Shown here: positions 5,634-14,046 of the stretch, piece by piece
How positions within the stretch are numbered: the first letter of the stretch is position 1
Layout of the letters: each line of letters opens with the position of its first letter
From: Allocoprobacillus merdigallinarum
Lineage (GTDB): Bacteria > Bacillota_I > Bacilli_A > Erysipelotrichales > Coprobacillaceae
NCBI GenBank assembly: GCA_019117525.1
Contig: DWZO01000042.1
Span: 1-22,425, forward strand
Length of the DNA stretch: 22,425 nt
Direction of reading: 5' to 3'
The notes under the pieces: generated by a model
Seen by the model: the letters and a program-made list of their open reading frames with translations, nothing else
Told to the model about the DNA's origin: nothing
Databases searched by the model: none
Program-made: the position numbers and the translations under genes

Positions 5634-7074
5634 ACTGCATAATAAAGAAATAAAACATATTTTTTCCTCGAGGAATTTCATAATGTTCGACAAGCGTTAA
5701 ATATCCCTCTTGAAGTCTTAAATTCTTTCTAACTAAGGAAATTTCACTTGTGTAAAGAAAAACATATCCTTTAGGTTTAACTAAACGATGAATACGCTCA
5801 AAGAAGCGATCATAAAGTTCCTGCAGTTGCTGATAATCATTCATTTGTGGTAATGTTGGCATATCTGTAATGATCTCATCAAACATTTCATTATTCACAA
5901 AACGTAATGCATCCTTATGCACAAAATAGATATTCTGTCCAGCAGCTTTGCTGTTCTTTCTGGCAGCTTCAATACCTTTACCAAAAACATCAATTCCCAT
6001 CGCAAACTTTGCAGGAACGACATAATTTCTTTCTATCAATAATGTCCCACATCCAACAAATGGATCTAAAACTTTTCCATGGTCTTTCATATATGGTTTT
6101 GCAAGTTGAACAAGTGTTGCAGCAATATAAGGCTGCATAGAATTAGAAATGATTTCTCGACGATATTCAAAACGAGAACTTTTCAAATGTGTCAAACGCA
6201 AATAAGCATTAACCTTATCTTTTTTCATTTCTTTTAAAACAATTTCAATATCATAACCATCTGTTGTATTCAACAAGCGTTGTGGATATAGTTCAAATAT
6301 AGCTTGTGAAACTTTTTTAATAAGAGTTGGATGTTTTTCTCTTGTTTCATCAGCCACTCTAAAATAAAAAATAGACTGATCATCATAAAGTTTATCTAAA
6401 ATATCTTCCAAATGACATCGTTGAAAACCAGCCATAATGCTTTCTAAATCAATATTTAATCCAGTAGCACCAGACAAAGGAATCAACATATCACGATATG
6501 TTCTAATATTCAATAAATCATATAATGAATCACTACGAACCAATACACCTTGTGTAACAGGTTTGTATTTTAAATGCAACACAGATTCAAATAAGACAAA
6601 CTGATAGTATGGCAATGATGTTAATACCACATCAACAGGTTCATGTTTTAATTTAATAATTTTACGTTTATGTACCTGATTTTTTAAAATCAGGGGATTT
6701 AATATCTTTAATTGGGCTTGAATATGTTTTGTCATTTCAGAAGCATGAATAAGCTTATTTTGAATCTCTTTGAGTCTGTTCATATAGCTACGACAATTAT
6801 GACAAGATATACCTGCTAAATAAGCTTCTTTGACATATTCTGTTTTTTCTTTATCATAAGCATCTAATAATATATCAACCGTATCATCATACTTTCCTAA
6901 TAATATGGCGCTATTTTTTCGAATCTTAGGATCTTCATGAGATAAGAATTCAATTAATGTCTGTTTGAATTGCTGATCTTTTTGAAGTAAAGAATCACAT
7001 TGTTCTAATGATTTCAAACGAATCAATGACTCTCTTATATGTTCATTCTTTTTTATACTATTTATCAAATCCAT
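5626..7074 (-). CDS. HEAT-like repeat protein fused to UPF0020/TRM11-type SAM methyltransferase
   Basis: The protein has 482 aa. Residues about 15-125 are helical and HEAT-like (LSHEDPKIRKNSAILLGKYD). A middle region (about 145-300) resembles the substrate-binding part of THUMP-type RNA methylases. Residues about 305-482 form a Rossmann methyltransferase: VLDPFVGCGT (335-344) is the SAM-binding motif, GIDVFGKGIEAAR (360-372) is motif II and EIITDMPT (400-407) stands where these enzymes have motif IV. N2-guanine RNA methylases normally show (D/N)PP(Y/F) there, so DMP is unusual. The likely role is tRNA or rRNA methylation, with an unknown target. It has its own promoter, which overlaps the end of the upstream sporulation gene. 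The ATG has GAGGG at 8 nt. Confidence 0.78.
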   Translation of the reverse strand: MDLINSIKKNEHIRESLIRLKSLEQCDSLLQKDQQFKQTLIEFLSHEDPKIRKNSAILLGKYDDTVDILLDAYDKEKTEYVKEAYLAGISCHNCRSYMNRLKEIQNKLIHASEMTKHIQAQLKILNPLILKNQVHKRKIIKLKHEPVDVVLTSLPYYQFVLFESVLHLKYKPVTQGVLVRSDSLYDLLNIRTYRDMLIPLSGATGLNIDLESIMAGFQRCHLEDILDKLYDDQSIFYFRVADETREKHPTLIKKVSQAIFELYPQRLLNTTDGYDIEIVLKEMKKDKVNAYLRLTHLKSSRFEYRREIISNSMQPYIAATLVQLAKPYMKDHGKVLDPFVGCGTLLIERNYVVPAKFAMGIDVFGKGIEAARKNSKAAGQNIYFVHKDALRFVNNEMFDEIITDMPTLPQMNDYQQLQELYDRFFERIHRLVKPKGYVFLYTSEISLVRKNLRLQEGYLTLVEHYEIPRGKNMFYFFIMQLK

Positions 7075-7104
7075 ACATACAACCCTCTCAATTAACTGTG
7101 CAAT

Positions 7105-7133
7105 ATTATACCATATTTTAACGATTTATCCAA
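7105..7133 (-). promoter_or_regulatory. Promoter of the HEAT-methyltransferase gene
   Basis: The minus-strand -35 TTGGAT (7128-7133) and -10 TATAAT (7105-7110) are exactly 17 nt apart, about 30 nt before the ATG. The -35 lies inside the last codons of the upstream gene, separating vegetative expression of the methyltransferase from the sporulation pair. Confidence 0.75.
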
Positions 7134-7984
7134 CTTATTTTAGGTAGAGTCACATAAAAAGATAAAATATGAAAAATTTGATAGTACATTTCTCGCTCCT
7201 GTTTCATCTGTTGATAAAAAAATGATGTCATTTTTTCATCAAGGTTTCCACAAAGCAGACAGTGAAAAAAGTGAGATGGATATAACATTCTGGCATAAAA
7301 ATAAATAATTTCATAAACATCAAAATAATGCGATTCTAACAGTTGCTGGAGCTGTGAAAACGTCAACATCTGACTTTTCATTAAACAGGCAAGATGTCGC
7401 ATACGGGTTGAAAAAATATATGAACATGGATTGATCAGTTCATATATATATTGAAAACCTGGTTGTGATAATGATAAAGATACTGGCAAAGTCGCCTGAT
7501 TATCAATCTGTAATAAATAATTAAGAATATTAATACTATTCTCAGCTAATCCACAATAATAATAGATTAATGATAAAATATCCTGGTCATGTTTAAAACT
7601 ATAAGCATAATCTTTTGCCTTTTCTCTGGCCTGGTCTATTTTACAAATCCATTGTTCTTTAATTTGTTGAACCTTCATTTTAGGAAATGGATAAACCATC
7701 ATCGTTTGTTGAATATATCGTTCTATTGATAATGGTTCTTTATGATAAAGCAACAACACATAGTTTTGAGTCAAAAGTTCCTGATAAATATTTTTAACTA
7801 TATCATAACCTTGTACACCACACTGATGCATTAAATAGCGATAATAATGATATCGATTTAAAAATTCATGAGGATCTGGAATATAGGATAAATAATAAAG
7901 TTGTTTCTCTATATAAAAGTAGCCCGTTGAATGAAGATGACAATCCATATGATAATACATCTTTAAAAAATCTTGCATAAACAT
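7118..7984 (-). CDS. Possible YutH/CotS-like spore-coat-associated protein
   Basis: The 288-aa protein is rich in Tyr, Gln and Leu. No TM helix or signal peptide is visible. The N-terminal YFYIEKQLYYLSYIPD looks like the opening strands of a kinase-like fold. The mid-region WICKIDQAREKAKDYAYSF followed by LIYYYCGLAENSINILNYLL recalls the CotS/YutH branch of aminoglycoside-phosphotransferase-like proteins. That call rests on partial pattern recognition and on its place 8 nt after a YunB gene; in Bacillus, yutH lies close to yunB. No catalytic kinase motif (HxDxxxxN or DFG type) is evident, so if related it is probably an inactive scaffold. It shares the yunB transcript. Confidence 0.45.
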   Translation of the reverse strand: MFMQDFLKMYYHMDCHLHSTGYFYIEKQLYYLSYIPDPHEFLNRYHYYRYLMHQCGVQGYDIVKNIYQELLTQNYVLLLYHKEPLSIERYIQQTMMVYPFPKMKVQQIKEQWICKIDQAREKAKDYAYSFKHDQDILSLIYYYCGLAENSINILNYLLQIDNQATLPVSLSLSQPGFQYIYELINPCSYIFSTRMRHLACLMKSQMLTFSQLQQLLESHYFDVYEIIYFYARMLYPSHFFHCLLCGNLDEKMTSFFYQQMKQEREMYYQIFHILSFYVTLPKISWINR

Positions 7985-7992
7985 TCTTCTTT

Positions 7993-8646
7993 CTATGATG
8001 AATAAACCAAAGGAACTTGTCCTTGAAAAATCTCTAATAAAATGGGAATAGAAATAACTTGTGTATGATATTGTTCAAAGAACGGATAAACCATCGCAAT
8101 ATTCATTCTAATTTCAATGGATAATTCTATCATGACATGATTCACACCATAATTTTCAATGTTTTTAACTATTGAACTTCCTACACTGGAAAGATGTTTA
8201 TAATTGACAGGTATGCTAGGCAGTAAGAAAAAAGATGGTAAATGAAATAATGTATTCAATGATATAGAAGCTATAATTCCAGTCTGACTCACTTCTTCCA
8301 CCCTTTTTTGATATGAACTTTCATCTTTTGCCTGATAACTTCCATCTTCAATTTGAGCATATGTTTTTTCAATATCTAAAACGATTTGTGATGCTAACTG
8401 ATTAACTTTAATCATATCAAAATCTATCAATTCAATTTCATTATTTTCATTTCTTTCAATAATAACCAAATCATCATATTGGTTTTGATCAGTCATATAA
8501 CAATGCGAAATAATAAGCTGATTGAAACGTTCAATTTCCATCTTTCCATAATCTTTTAATAAAGGAATAAGCTGAATATAAATGATTCCTAAAGTTACTG
8601 TTAAAAAAATACATATACAAGTGGCAATGATTATCCATTTTTTCAT
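7993..8646 (-). CDS. yunB: Sporulation protein YunB
   Basis: The protein has 217 aa, close to the family size. One N-terminal TM helix or signal anchor (WIIIATCICIFLTVTLGIIY) is followed by a soluble extracytoplasmic domain. Family-defining segments are NQLIISHCY near 45, FDMIKVNQLASQI, the glycine-led ISLNTLFHLPSFFLLPSIPV block, VGSSIVKNIENYGVNHVMIE, and the C-terminal VISIPILLEIFQGQVPLVY. YunB is a mother-cell sporulation protein in Bacillus and its loss impairs sporulation, so this gene is direct evidence for a spore-forming host. The second ATG is preferred because GGTG is 7 nt away. A CATATAAT box (8663-8670) before the gene resembles the SigE -10 consensus CATACAAT. Confidence 0.88.
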   Translation of the reverse strand: MKKWIIIATCICIFLTVTLGIIYIQLIPLLKDYGKMEIERFNQLIISHCYMTDQNQYDDLVIIERNENNEIELIDFDMIKVNQLASQIVLDIEKTYAQIEDGSYQAKDESSYQKRVEEVSQTGIIASISLNTLFHLPSFFLLPSIPVNYKHLSSVGSSIVKNIENYGVNHVMIELSIEIRMNIAMVYPFFEQYHTQVISIPILLEIFQGQVPLVYSS

Positions 8647-8662
8647 CATATTTCACCAAAAT

Positions 8663-8670
8663 ATTATATG
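8663..8670 (-). promoter_or_regulatory. Possible SigE-like -10 box before yunB
   Basis: CATATAAT on the minus strand differs at one position from the mother-cell SigE -10 consensus CATACAAT. It lies 16 nt before the chosen start. No convincing -35 was found, and the box would also do as a SigA -10. Confidence 0.3.
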
Positions 8671-8681
8671 TTTCTAAAAAT

Positions 8682-8705
8682 AAAAAATGTCATATGACTA
8701 TGACA
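8682..8705 (-). terminator. Terminator of the suf/cyclo-ligase operon
   Basis: The minus-strand stem TGTCATA/TATGACA with a GTCA loop (8688-8705) runs straight into TTTTTTATTTTT. It overlaps the stop codon of the cyclo-ligase and insulates yunB from the suf operon. Confidence 0.75.
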
Positions 8706-9234
8706 CTTCATGAATAATTTCATTTAATGGCTGATCAAATTCATCATAATCAATATGATCAACATATTGAAAAGAATAAGCCAAACCTATCTTATAACCT
8801 TGAAATTTTTTTTGAAAATAACGATCATAATAACCTTTTCCATATCCAACACGATAGTTATCCTGATCGTAAGCAAGTAATGGAACAAGCATGCAATCAA
8901 TCTCTTGTGGGCATATTTTAACACAATTGAATGGTTCTAAGACATGAAAACATCCTTCCTGTAAATCATTGAAAGAATGGATTTCATAAAATTCCATTTC
9001 ATTTCCAATAACTTTAGGAACACAAATTCGTTTTTCAGTCAAAAGTTTTTCAATCATGTTAAAGGTATCAACTTCACCTGGTAAAGATACATAACAACCA
9101 ATGATTTTGGCTTCTTGAATGCGAGGATGGGATAATACTTTTGACAAGATATTTTGATTATATAAAGAAAACGTCTTTGGCGATAAAGCCTGACGTTTTT
9201 CTTTCATGATAGAACGCAACTTTTGTTTATCCAA
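8698..9234 (-). CDS. 5-formyltetrahydrofolate cyclo-ligase
   Basis: The 178-aa protein is of normal length for the YgfA/MTHFS family. It carries the N-terminal RSIMKEKRQALS helix, the GCYVSLPGEVDTFNMI folate-site segment, and the ATP/phosphate-binding block VPLLAYDQDNYRVGYGKGYY followed by DRYF. It converts 5-formyl-THF to 5,10-methenyl-THF using ATP, in the cytoplasm. It begins at a TTG that overlaps the end of sufB by 8 nt. The SD (GGGAGAA) lies within sufB about 7-8 nt upstream, and no in-frame ATG offers a better start. It is the last gene of the suf transcript and is followed by a terminator. Confidence 0.93.
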   Translation of the reverse strand: MDKQKLRSIMKEKRQALSPKTFSLYNQNILSKVLSHPRIQEAKIIGCYVSLPGEVDTFNMIEKLLTEKRICVPKVIGNEMEFYEIHSFNDLQEGCFHVLEPFNCVKICPQEIDCMLVPLLAYDQDNYRVGYGKGYYDRYFQKKFQGYKIGLAYSFQYVDHIDYDEFDQPLNEIIHEVS

Positions 9235-10633
9235 TGCTGTTTTCTCCCATATCTAATTTAATGAGCTGATTTAACTCTACAGCATATTCCATTGGTAATT
9301 CTCTAGAGAATGGTTCAATAAATCCCATGACAATCATTTCTGTAGCCTGTTCTTTTGTCAATCCACGACTCATTAAATAGAAAAGCTGATCTTCTGAAAC
9401 TTTTGATACTGTTGCTTCATGTTCAATAATGGATTCGTTATTCATCATCATATTTGTTGGAACAGTATCACTCGTTGATTTGTCATCTAAAATTAAAGTA
9501 TCACATTCAACCTTACTTTTAGCATTTGTCGCATTCTTTTGATGTCTCACTAATCCACGATAATTAACTTTTCCACCATTGCGTGAAATGGATTTAGAAA
9601 TAATCTGACTTGATGTATTTGGTGCCAAATGAATCATTTTAGCACCTGAATCTAAAATCTGATGACTATCAGCCACAGCAATTGTAATACATGTTCCTTT
9701 AGCCCCTTCACCAGCGAGTATACAAGTTGGATATTTCATAGTCACAGCTGAACCAATATTTCCATCAACCCATTCCATTGAGCCATTTTTAGCGACTTTA
9801 GCTCGTTGTGTGACTAAATTATAAATATTTTTAGACCAGTTTTGAATCGTTGTATAACGACATTTTGCTCCTTCTAAAACAACAATCTCAACAACTCCTG
9901 CATGTAAGGAATCTTTAGAATAAGATGGTGCTGTACATCCTTCTACATAATGGATATCTGAACCTTTATCTACTATAATCAAAGTTCTTTCAAACTGAGC
10001 CATTCTTTCACTATTAATTCTAAAATATGACTGTAAAGGCTTATCAAGTTTAACTCCTGGTGGAACATATATAAATGAACCTCCAGACCATACAGCTCCA
10101 TTCAAAGCAGAAAACTTGTTATCATTATAAGGAATGACAGTATCAAAATATTTCTTAAAAATTTCAGGATATTCTCTTAATCCACTATCAATATCTAAGA
10201 AAATAACACCTTTTTCTTTAACTTCTTCTAACATATTATGATAAACAACTTCTGATTCATATTGTGCTGAAGCCCCAGCTAGAAACTTTTGTTCAGCTTC
10301 TGGAATTCCTAATTTATTAAATGTATTTTTGATTGTTTCTGGAACCTCATCCCACTTATCTGATAAATGATCACTTGGTCGATTATAATATGTATATTCA
10401 TCAAAATTCATCTGACTCAAGTCAACACCCCATGTTGGCATTGGTTTTTCCAAGAAACATTTTAAAGATTTTAAACGATATTCTAACATCCACTCTGGTT
10501 CATTTTTTATAGCAGAAATTTCTCTGACAATATCTTCATTTAAACCTTTAGGTGTTTTAAAAACAGAAACATCTTCATCTTTAAAATCATAATCAGTATT
10601 CGTTGTAGGAATATCAATATCTATTGTTGCCAT
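9227..10633 (-). CDS. sufB: Fe-S cluster assembly scaffold SufB
   Basis: The 468-aa protein is of typical SufB length. Recognisable parts are the N-terminal EWMLEYRLKSLKCFLEKPMP, GVIFLDIDSGLREYPEIFKK, the VWSGGSFIYVPPGVKLDKPL block, HYVEGCTAPSYSKDSLHAGV, and the beta-helix core ending in KVECDTLILDDKSTSDTVPT with the conserved Cys used in cluster assembly. The C-terminus SRGLTKEQATEMIVMGFIEP is shared with SufD. SufB forms SufBCD with SufC and SufD and builds Fe-S clusters from SufS/SufU-derived persulfide. It starts 3 nt after sufU with GAGGAA as SD. Confidence 0.98.
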   Translation of the reverse strand: MATIDIDIPTTNTDYDFKDEDVSVFKTPKGLNEDIVREISAIKNEPEWMLEYRLKSLKCFLEKPMPTWGVDLSQMNFDEYTYYNRPSDHLSDKWDEVPETIKNTFNKLGIPEAEQKFLAGASAQYESEVVYHNMLEEVKEKGVIFLDIDSGLREYPEIFKKYFDTVIPYNDNKFSALNGAVWSGGSFIYVPPGVKLDKPLQSYFRINSERMAQFERTLIIVDKGSDIHYVEGCTAPSYSKDSLHAGVVEIVVLEGAKCRYTTIQNWSKNIYNLVTQRAKVAKNGSMEWVDGNIGSAVTMKYPTCILAGEGAKGTCITIAVADSHQILDSGAKMIHLAPNTSSQIISKSISRNGGKVNYRGLVRHQKNATNAKSKVECDTLILDDKSTSDTVPTNMMMNNESIIEHEATVSKVSEDQLFYLMSRGLTKEQATEMIVMGFIEPFSRELPMEYAVELNQLIKLDMGENSIG

Positions 10634-10636
10634 GAT

Positions 10637-11074
10637 TTATTCCTCACTTTCTTTCATTAATGCAATAAGACCACTCCATCCAAGTGTAGCACATTTAATA
10701 CGATTTGCCTGTTTATGTGTATTTTGAAAAGCAATAGCCTCTTCCAAAATATCAGGATCATAATCCTTTTCATAAATCATATTCATATAATTATCAATAA
10801 TTTTTTGTGCTTCATCTTTGGTTTTTCCTTTAACCAATTCACTCATAATAGAAGTCGAAGACGTACAGATGGCACATGCTTCTCCATCATAACGAACATC
10901 TTCAATCTTATCACCATCAAACTTCACCTGAATATCTAAATTATCAATACAGGTTTCTGAATTCATATTAATTTTATGATAAGAATCATCATCAACAAGG
11001 CCACGATTACGTGGGTGTTCATAATGATCCATAATAATTTCTCTCAATAATTGAGGATCATTTAAAGAATGCAT
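10637..11074 (-). CDS. sufU: Zinc-dependent sulfurtransferase SufU
   Basis: The 145-aa protein is of IscU/SufU type. The zinc ligands known from Bacillus SufU (Cys41, Asp43, Cys66, Cys128) correspond here to C42 and D44 (ETCIDN), C67 (GEACAIC) and C128 (RIKCATLGWSGL). An extra cysteine at 70 makes a local CAIC. The usual CGD is CID here, a small departure. The insertion after the second Cys that separates SufU from IscU is present. It accepts persulfide from SufS and passes it to SufBCD. The ATG lies inside the end of sufS (17-nt overlap), with GGAGAT as SD. Confidence 0.96.
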   Translation of the reverse strand: MHSLNDPQLLREIIMDHYEHPRNRGLVDDDSYHKINMNSETCIDNLDIQVKFDGDKIEDVRYDGEACAICTSSTSIMSELVKGKTKDEAQKIIDNYMNMIYEKDYDPDILEEAIAFQNTHKQANRIKCATLGWSGLIALMKESEE

Positions 11075-12287
11075 CTAAAAAGTCATCTCCTTTTTTACAT
11101 ACTTCAATAAAAGCATCTATCTCTTCTTTAGTATTATAAAAATAAAATGAAGCGCGTAAAGTTGTTGAAACTTTTAAAAATTCATCTAAGATTTTAGCAC
11201 AATGCTGTCCAGCCCTTATAGCAATTCCATAACTGTTAAATAAACTGGCTGCATCTTGTGAAAAGACACCCTTAATATTAAAAGCTATAGCGCCCTGTGA
11301 ATCTAGATTATAAATATCAACATTATCTAATTGTTGCATTTTTTCAATGCAATATTTTCTCAGTTCCAATTCATAACGATGAATATTATCCACGCCAATA
11401 CCCATCAAATATTGAATAGCTGCGCCTAAACCAATAGCCCCTTCAATATGAGGTGTTCCTGCTTCAAAACGATATGGAGGATTTTTTAATGTCACAACGC
11501 CACAACTATTATAACGTGAATTTGATCCTCCACCTAATCGTGTTGGTTGCATATTTTTTAAAAGCTCATATTTTCCATATAGCACCCCAATACCTGTGGG
11601 CCCACACATTTTATGTCCTGAAAATGCTAAAAAATCAATATCCGTTTTTTGTACATCTGTCACCTGATGGGGAACACTTTGAGCTCCATCCACGACTACA
11701 ACAATACCGCGTTCATGGGCAAAATCACATATTTCCTGCATCGGTGCCTGATGTCCCAATACATTTGTGACTTGAGCTACTGCAATGACTTTCGTTTTAT
11801 CAGTCACAGCCTTTTTCACATTTTCTAAAGTTAATCGTCCTGTTTCATCTAAATCAATATAATGCACAACAGCACCCGTTATACGAGCTACATCAAACCA
11901 TGGTAAAGTATTAGAAGCATGTTCAGCAACTGTGATTAAAATTTCATCTTCTTGTTGAAGATGAGTCAATCCATAACCATATGCAACCATATTCAATGAA
12001 TCTGTTGAACCAGAAGTAAAAACAATTTCTTCTTTTCTTTTTGCATTGATAAATTGTTGAACAATTTCTCGACTTTTTTCATAGTGCTCATCTACCTCGT
12101 GAGATAGATCATAATCACCACGATGGGCGTTACCAGAATAATTTGTTAAATAATCGCAGACACTGTCAATAACAATCTGTGGTTTTAATGTTGTTGCGCC
12201 ATTGTCTAAATAAATCAATGGATGTCCTTGCATCGTTTTTCCATTTAACATAGGAAAATCTTTTCTTACCTGATATACATCAAACAT
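11058..12287 (-). CDS. sufS: Cysteine desulfurase SufS (class V aminotransferase)
   Basis: The protein has 409 aa and is a type II desulfurase. YLDNGATTLKP near the N-terminus, the FTSGSTDSLNMVA phosphate cradle, the PLP-binding lysine in FSGHKMCGPTGIG (K226), the GGGSNS loop and the catalytic cysteine in IRAGQHCAKIL (C363) are all present. It frees sulfur from cysteine, giving alanine and an enzyme persulfide that goes to SufU, encoded directly downstream. An upstream GTG (12296) overlaps the sufD stop. The ATG at 12287 has AGGTG at 6 nt and is preferred. Confidence 0.96.
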   Translation of the reverse strand: MFDVYQVRKDFPMLNGKTMQGHPLIYLDNGATTLKPQIVIDSVCDYLTNYSGNAHRGDYDLSHEVDEHYEKSREIVQQFINAKRKEEIVFTSGSTDSLNMVAYGYGLTHLQQEDEILITVAEHASNTLPWFDVARITGAVVHYIDLDETGRLTLENVKKAVTDKTKVIAVAQVTNVLGHQAPMQEICDFAHERGIVVVVDGAQSVPHQVTDVQKTDIDFLAFSGHKMCGPTGIGVLYGKYELLKNMQPTRLGGGSNSRYNSCGVVTLKNPPYRFEAGTPHIEGAIGLGAAIQYLMGIGVDNIHRYELELRKYCIEKMQQLDNVDIYNLDSQGAIAFNIKGVFSQDAASLFNSYGIAIRAGQHCAKILDEFLKVSTTLRASFYFYNTKEEIDAFIEVCKKGDDFLDAFFK

Positions 12288-12288
12288 C

Positions 12289-13215
12289 TCAGGCACCTAC
12301 CTTTGATAAAGACTGTTCAAAATGTTTTTTAATCATGTCATTATCAATAACCTCTACAACAGGCATTAAATAACCATAAGTAATCAATTGCATAGCCTGT
12401 TTTTTTGTTAAACCTCTACTTTGTAAGTAATAAAGATGTTCTTCATCCATTTTTCCCACTGCTGCTGCATGAGAAGCCTGAACATCATAATCATCAATAT
12501 ACAGATAAGGATTTGCACATGCATAGCAAGATTCATCAAACATCATAATTTTATTTGTCTGATGTGCAGAAGACCCATGTTGTCCTTTGGTAATCGTTCC
12601 AATACCATCAATAACCAATCGTCCTTTATCTTTCACAACACCATAATTATCCATTTGACCATAAGTCATAGGTTGATTATGTTGAATTAAAATTTCATAA
12701 TGTTTATTTTCCTGATTCTTAGAAAGAATTGCCGTTCTGACTTTTGCATTGGCTTCTGGTCCATCTAAATAAAAATGATAGCGACCTTCAAATGCATCAT
12801 CTGACAGTTCTGAATAACCATACTGACAGTTAGCATATGCCTGTAAATAAACATCTTCCAGACTCTTGGCAGACTCTGATAAATTTTCACTGAAAGCATG
12901 AACAGTAGCTCCTTCATCCAGTTTCATTGTTTTATGTAACGTACAATTTGATGAAAGAACTCTGATTTCAATCAGATTCACCTGACAATAAGCCTGAAAA
13001 TGGATATCAATATGTAAATCTTCATCTCCTGCATAAATCATATAAAAAGTGAGTGGCTTTTTATTTTGAAACATTAAAACACCATCTTGAAACAATACAT
13101 CTTGAGGCAAGCGGGTTTCAATAGATGATTGTGATGAAAGAATCATATAGTAAGATAGCTGATCTTGCTGAAGATCAATAATGGGCTTAATCTTTGATAA
13201 TAATTGTGCTTGCAT
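12289..13215 (-). CDS. sufD: Fe-S assembly protein SufD (short form)
   Basis: About 308 aa from the ATG at 13215, clearly shorter than the roughly 420-430 aa of most SufD proteins. The beta-helix core (YEILIQHNQPMTYGQMDNYG, KGRLVIDGIGTITKGQHGSS, AHQTNKIMMFD) and the C-terminal HAAAVGKMDEEHLYYLQSRG with KKQAMQLITYGYLMPV identify it. The missing part is N-terminal, so the helical N-domain of longer SufDs is reduced. It pairs with SufB under SufC in the SufBC2D complex. The GTG at 13239 lacks a useful SD and would overlap sufC by 20 nt; AAGGA lies 10 nt before the ATG. The gap to sufC is then 4 nt. Confidence 0.93.
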   Translation of the reverse strand: MQAQLLSKIKPIIDLQQDQLSYYMILSSQSSIETRLPQDVLFQDGVLMFQNKKPLTFYMIYAGDEDLHIDIHFQAYCQVNLIEIRVLSSNCTLHKTMKLDEGATVHAFSENLSESAKSLEDVYLQAYANCQYGYSELSDDAFEGRYHFYLDGPEANAKVRTAILSKNQENKHYEILIQHNQPMTYGQMDNYGVVKDKGRLVIDGIGTITKGQHGSSAHQTNKIMMFDESCYACANPYLYIDDYDVQASHAAAVGKMDEEHLYYLQSRGLTKKQAMQLITYGYLMPVVEVIDNDMIKKHFEQSLSKVGA

Positions 13216-13219
13216 TCTT

Positions 13220-14023
13220 TTATTGTCCTTTTTTACCACAAGCTTCTAATATAATAGGTTGTCTTTCGTTTTGTTCGATATCATAACCTAATTCTTTTAC
13301 CCATTCATATCCTTCTTGATCAATCTTTTCAACCAATTCATATCCACCACTCATAACGATTTGTCCTTGAACAAGAACGTGAACATGTGTTGGTTTTACC
13401 AATTCAAACATTCTTTCATAATGAGAAACCATAATACATCCAAACTCATCACTACGCATTGAATTGATAGCTCCAGCAACGACTCTTAAAGCATCAACAT
13501 CTAAACCAGAATCTATTTCATCTAACAATGCAAAACGTGGCTGTAAAAGCTTCATTTGCAAAATTTCATTACGTTTCTTTTCTCCACCTGAAAATCCTTC
13601 ATTTAAATAACGATGAGCTAAGTTTTCATCCATTCCTAATTCTTCAATGTTTTTATCTAACGTTCTAATAAATTTAAATAAAGATATTGGTTCATCTCTT
13701 TTAGCATTTATCGCTGCTCTTAAAAAATCAGAATTTGTTATACCAGGGATTTCCTGAGGATACTGCATTCCTAAAAACAATCCAGCTCTAGCACGTTCAT
13801 CAACACTCATAGCTAAAACATCCTGTCCATCAAGTGTGATTTTTCCTTGTGTTACCGTATATTTAGGATGCCCCATAATAGTAGAAAGTAAAGTTGACTT
13901 TCCATTTCCATTTGGTCCCATAATCGCATGAACTTCACCAGTGTTTATTTCTAGATTTAATCCTTTCAGGATTTCTTTTTCTCCTACTTCAACATGTAAA
14001 TTTTCTATTTTTAAAGTCGACAT
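13220..14023 (-). CDS. sufC: Fe-S assembly ATPase SufC
   Basis: The 267-aa ABC-type ATPase has Walker A GPNGNGKST (36-44), a Q-loop near FLGMQYPQEIPG, signature FSGGEKKRNEI (144-154), Walker B FALLDEIDSGLD (164-175) and the switch His in IMVSHYERM. The EIDSGLD form is typical of SufC. A frame open upstream to 14074 would add 17 residues but includes the promoter, whereas AAAGGGG sits 7 nt before the ATG at 14023. SufC drives conformational change in SufBCD during cluster assembly. It is the first gene of the operon sufC-D-S-U-B plus cyclo-ligase, all closely spaced or overlapping. The tail (about 250-267) runs slightly beyond most SufCs. Confidence 0.97.
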   Translation of the reverse strand: MSTLKIENLHVEVGEKEILKGLNLEINTGEVHAIMGPNGNGKSTLLSTIMGHPKYTVTQGKITLDGQDVLAMSVDERARAGLFLGMQYPQEIPGITNSDFLRAAINAKRDEPISLFKFIRTLDKNIEELGMDENLAHRYLNEGFSGGEKKRNEILQMKLLQPRFALLDEIDSGLDVDALRVVAGAINSMRSDEFGCIMVSHYERMFELVKPTHVHVLVQGQIVMSGGYELVEKIDQEGYEWVKELGYDIEQNERQPIILEACGKKGQ

Positions 14024-14046
14024 AAAATCGCCCCTTTCGAAGATAT

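Noticed and set aside
10715..12690. + strand ORFs within sufU, sufS and sufD
   Set aside because: Antisense shadows of the suf genes without ribosome sites.
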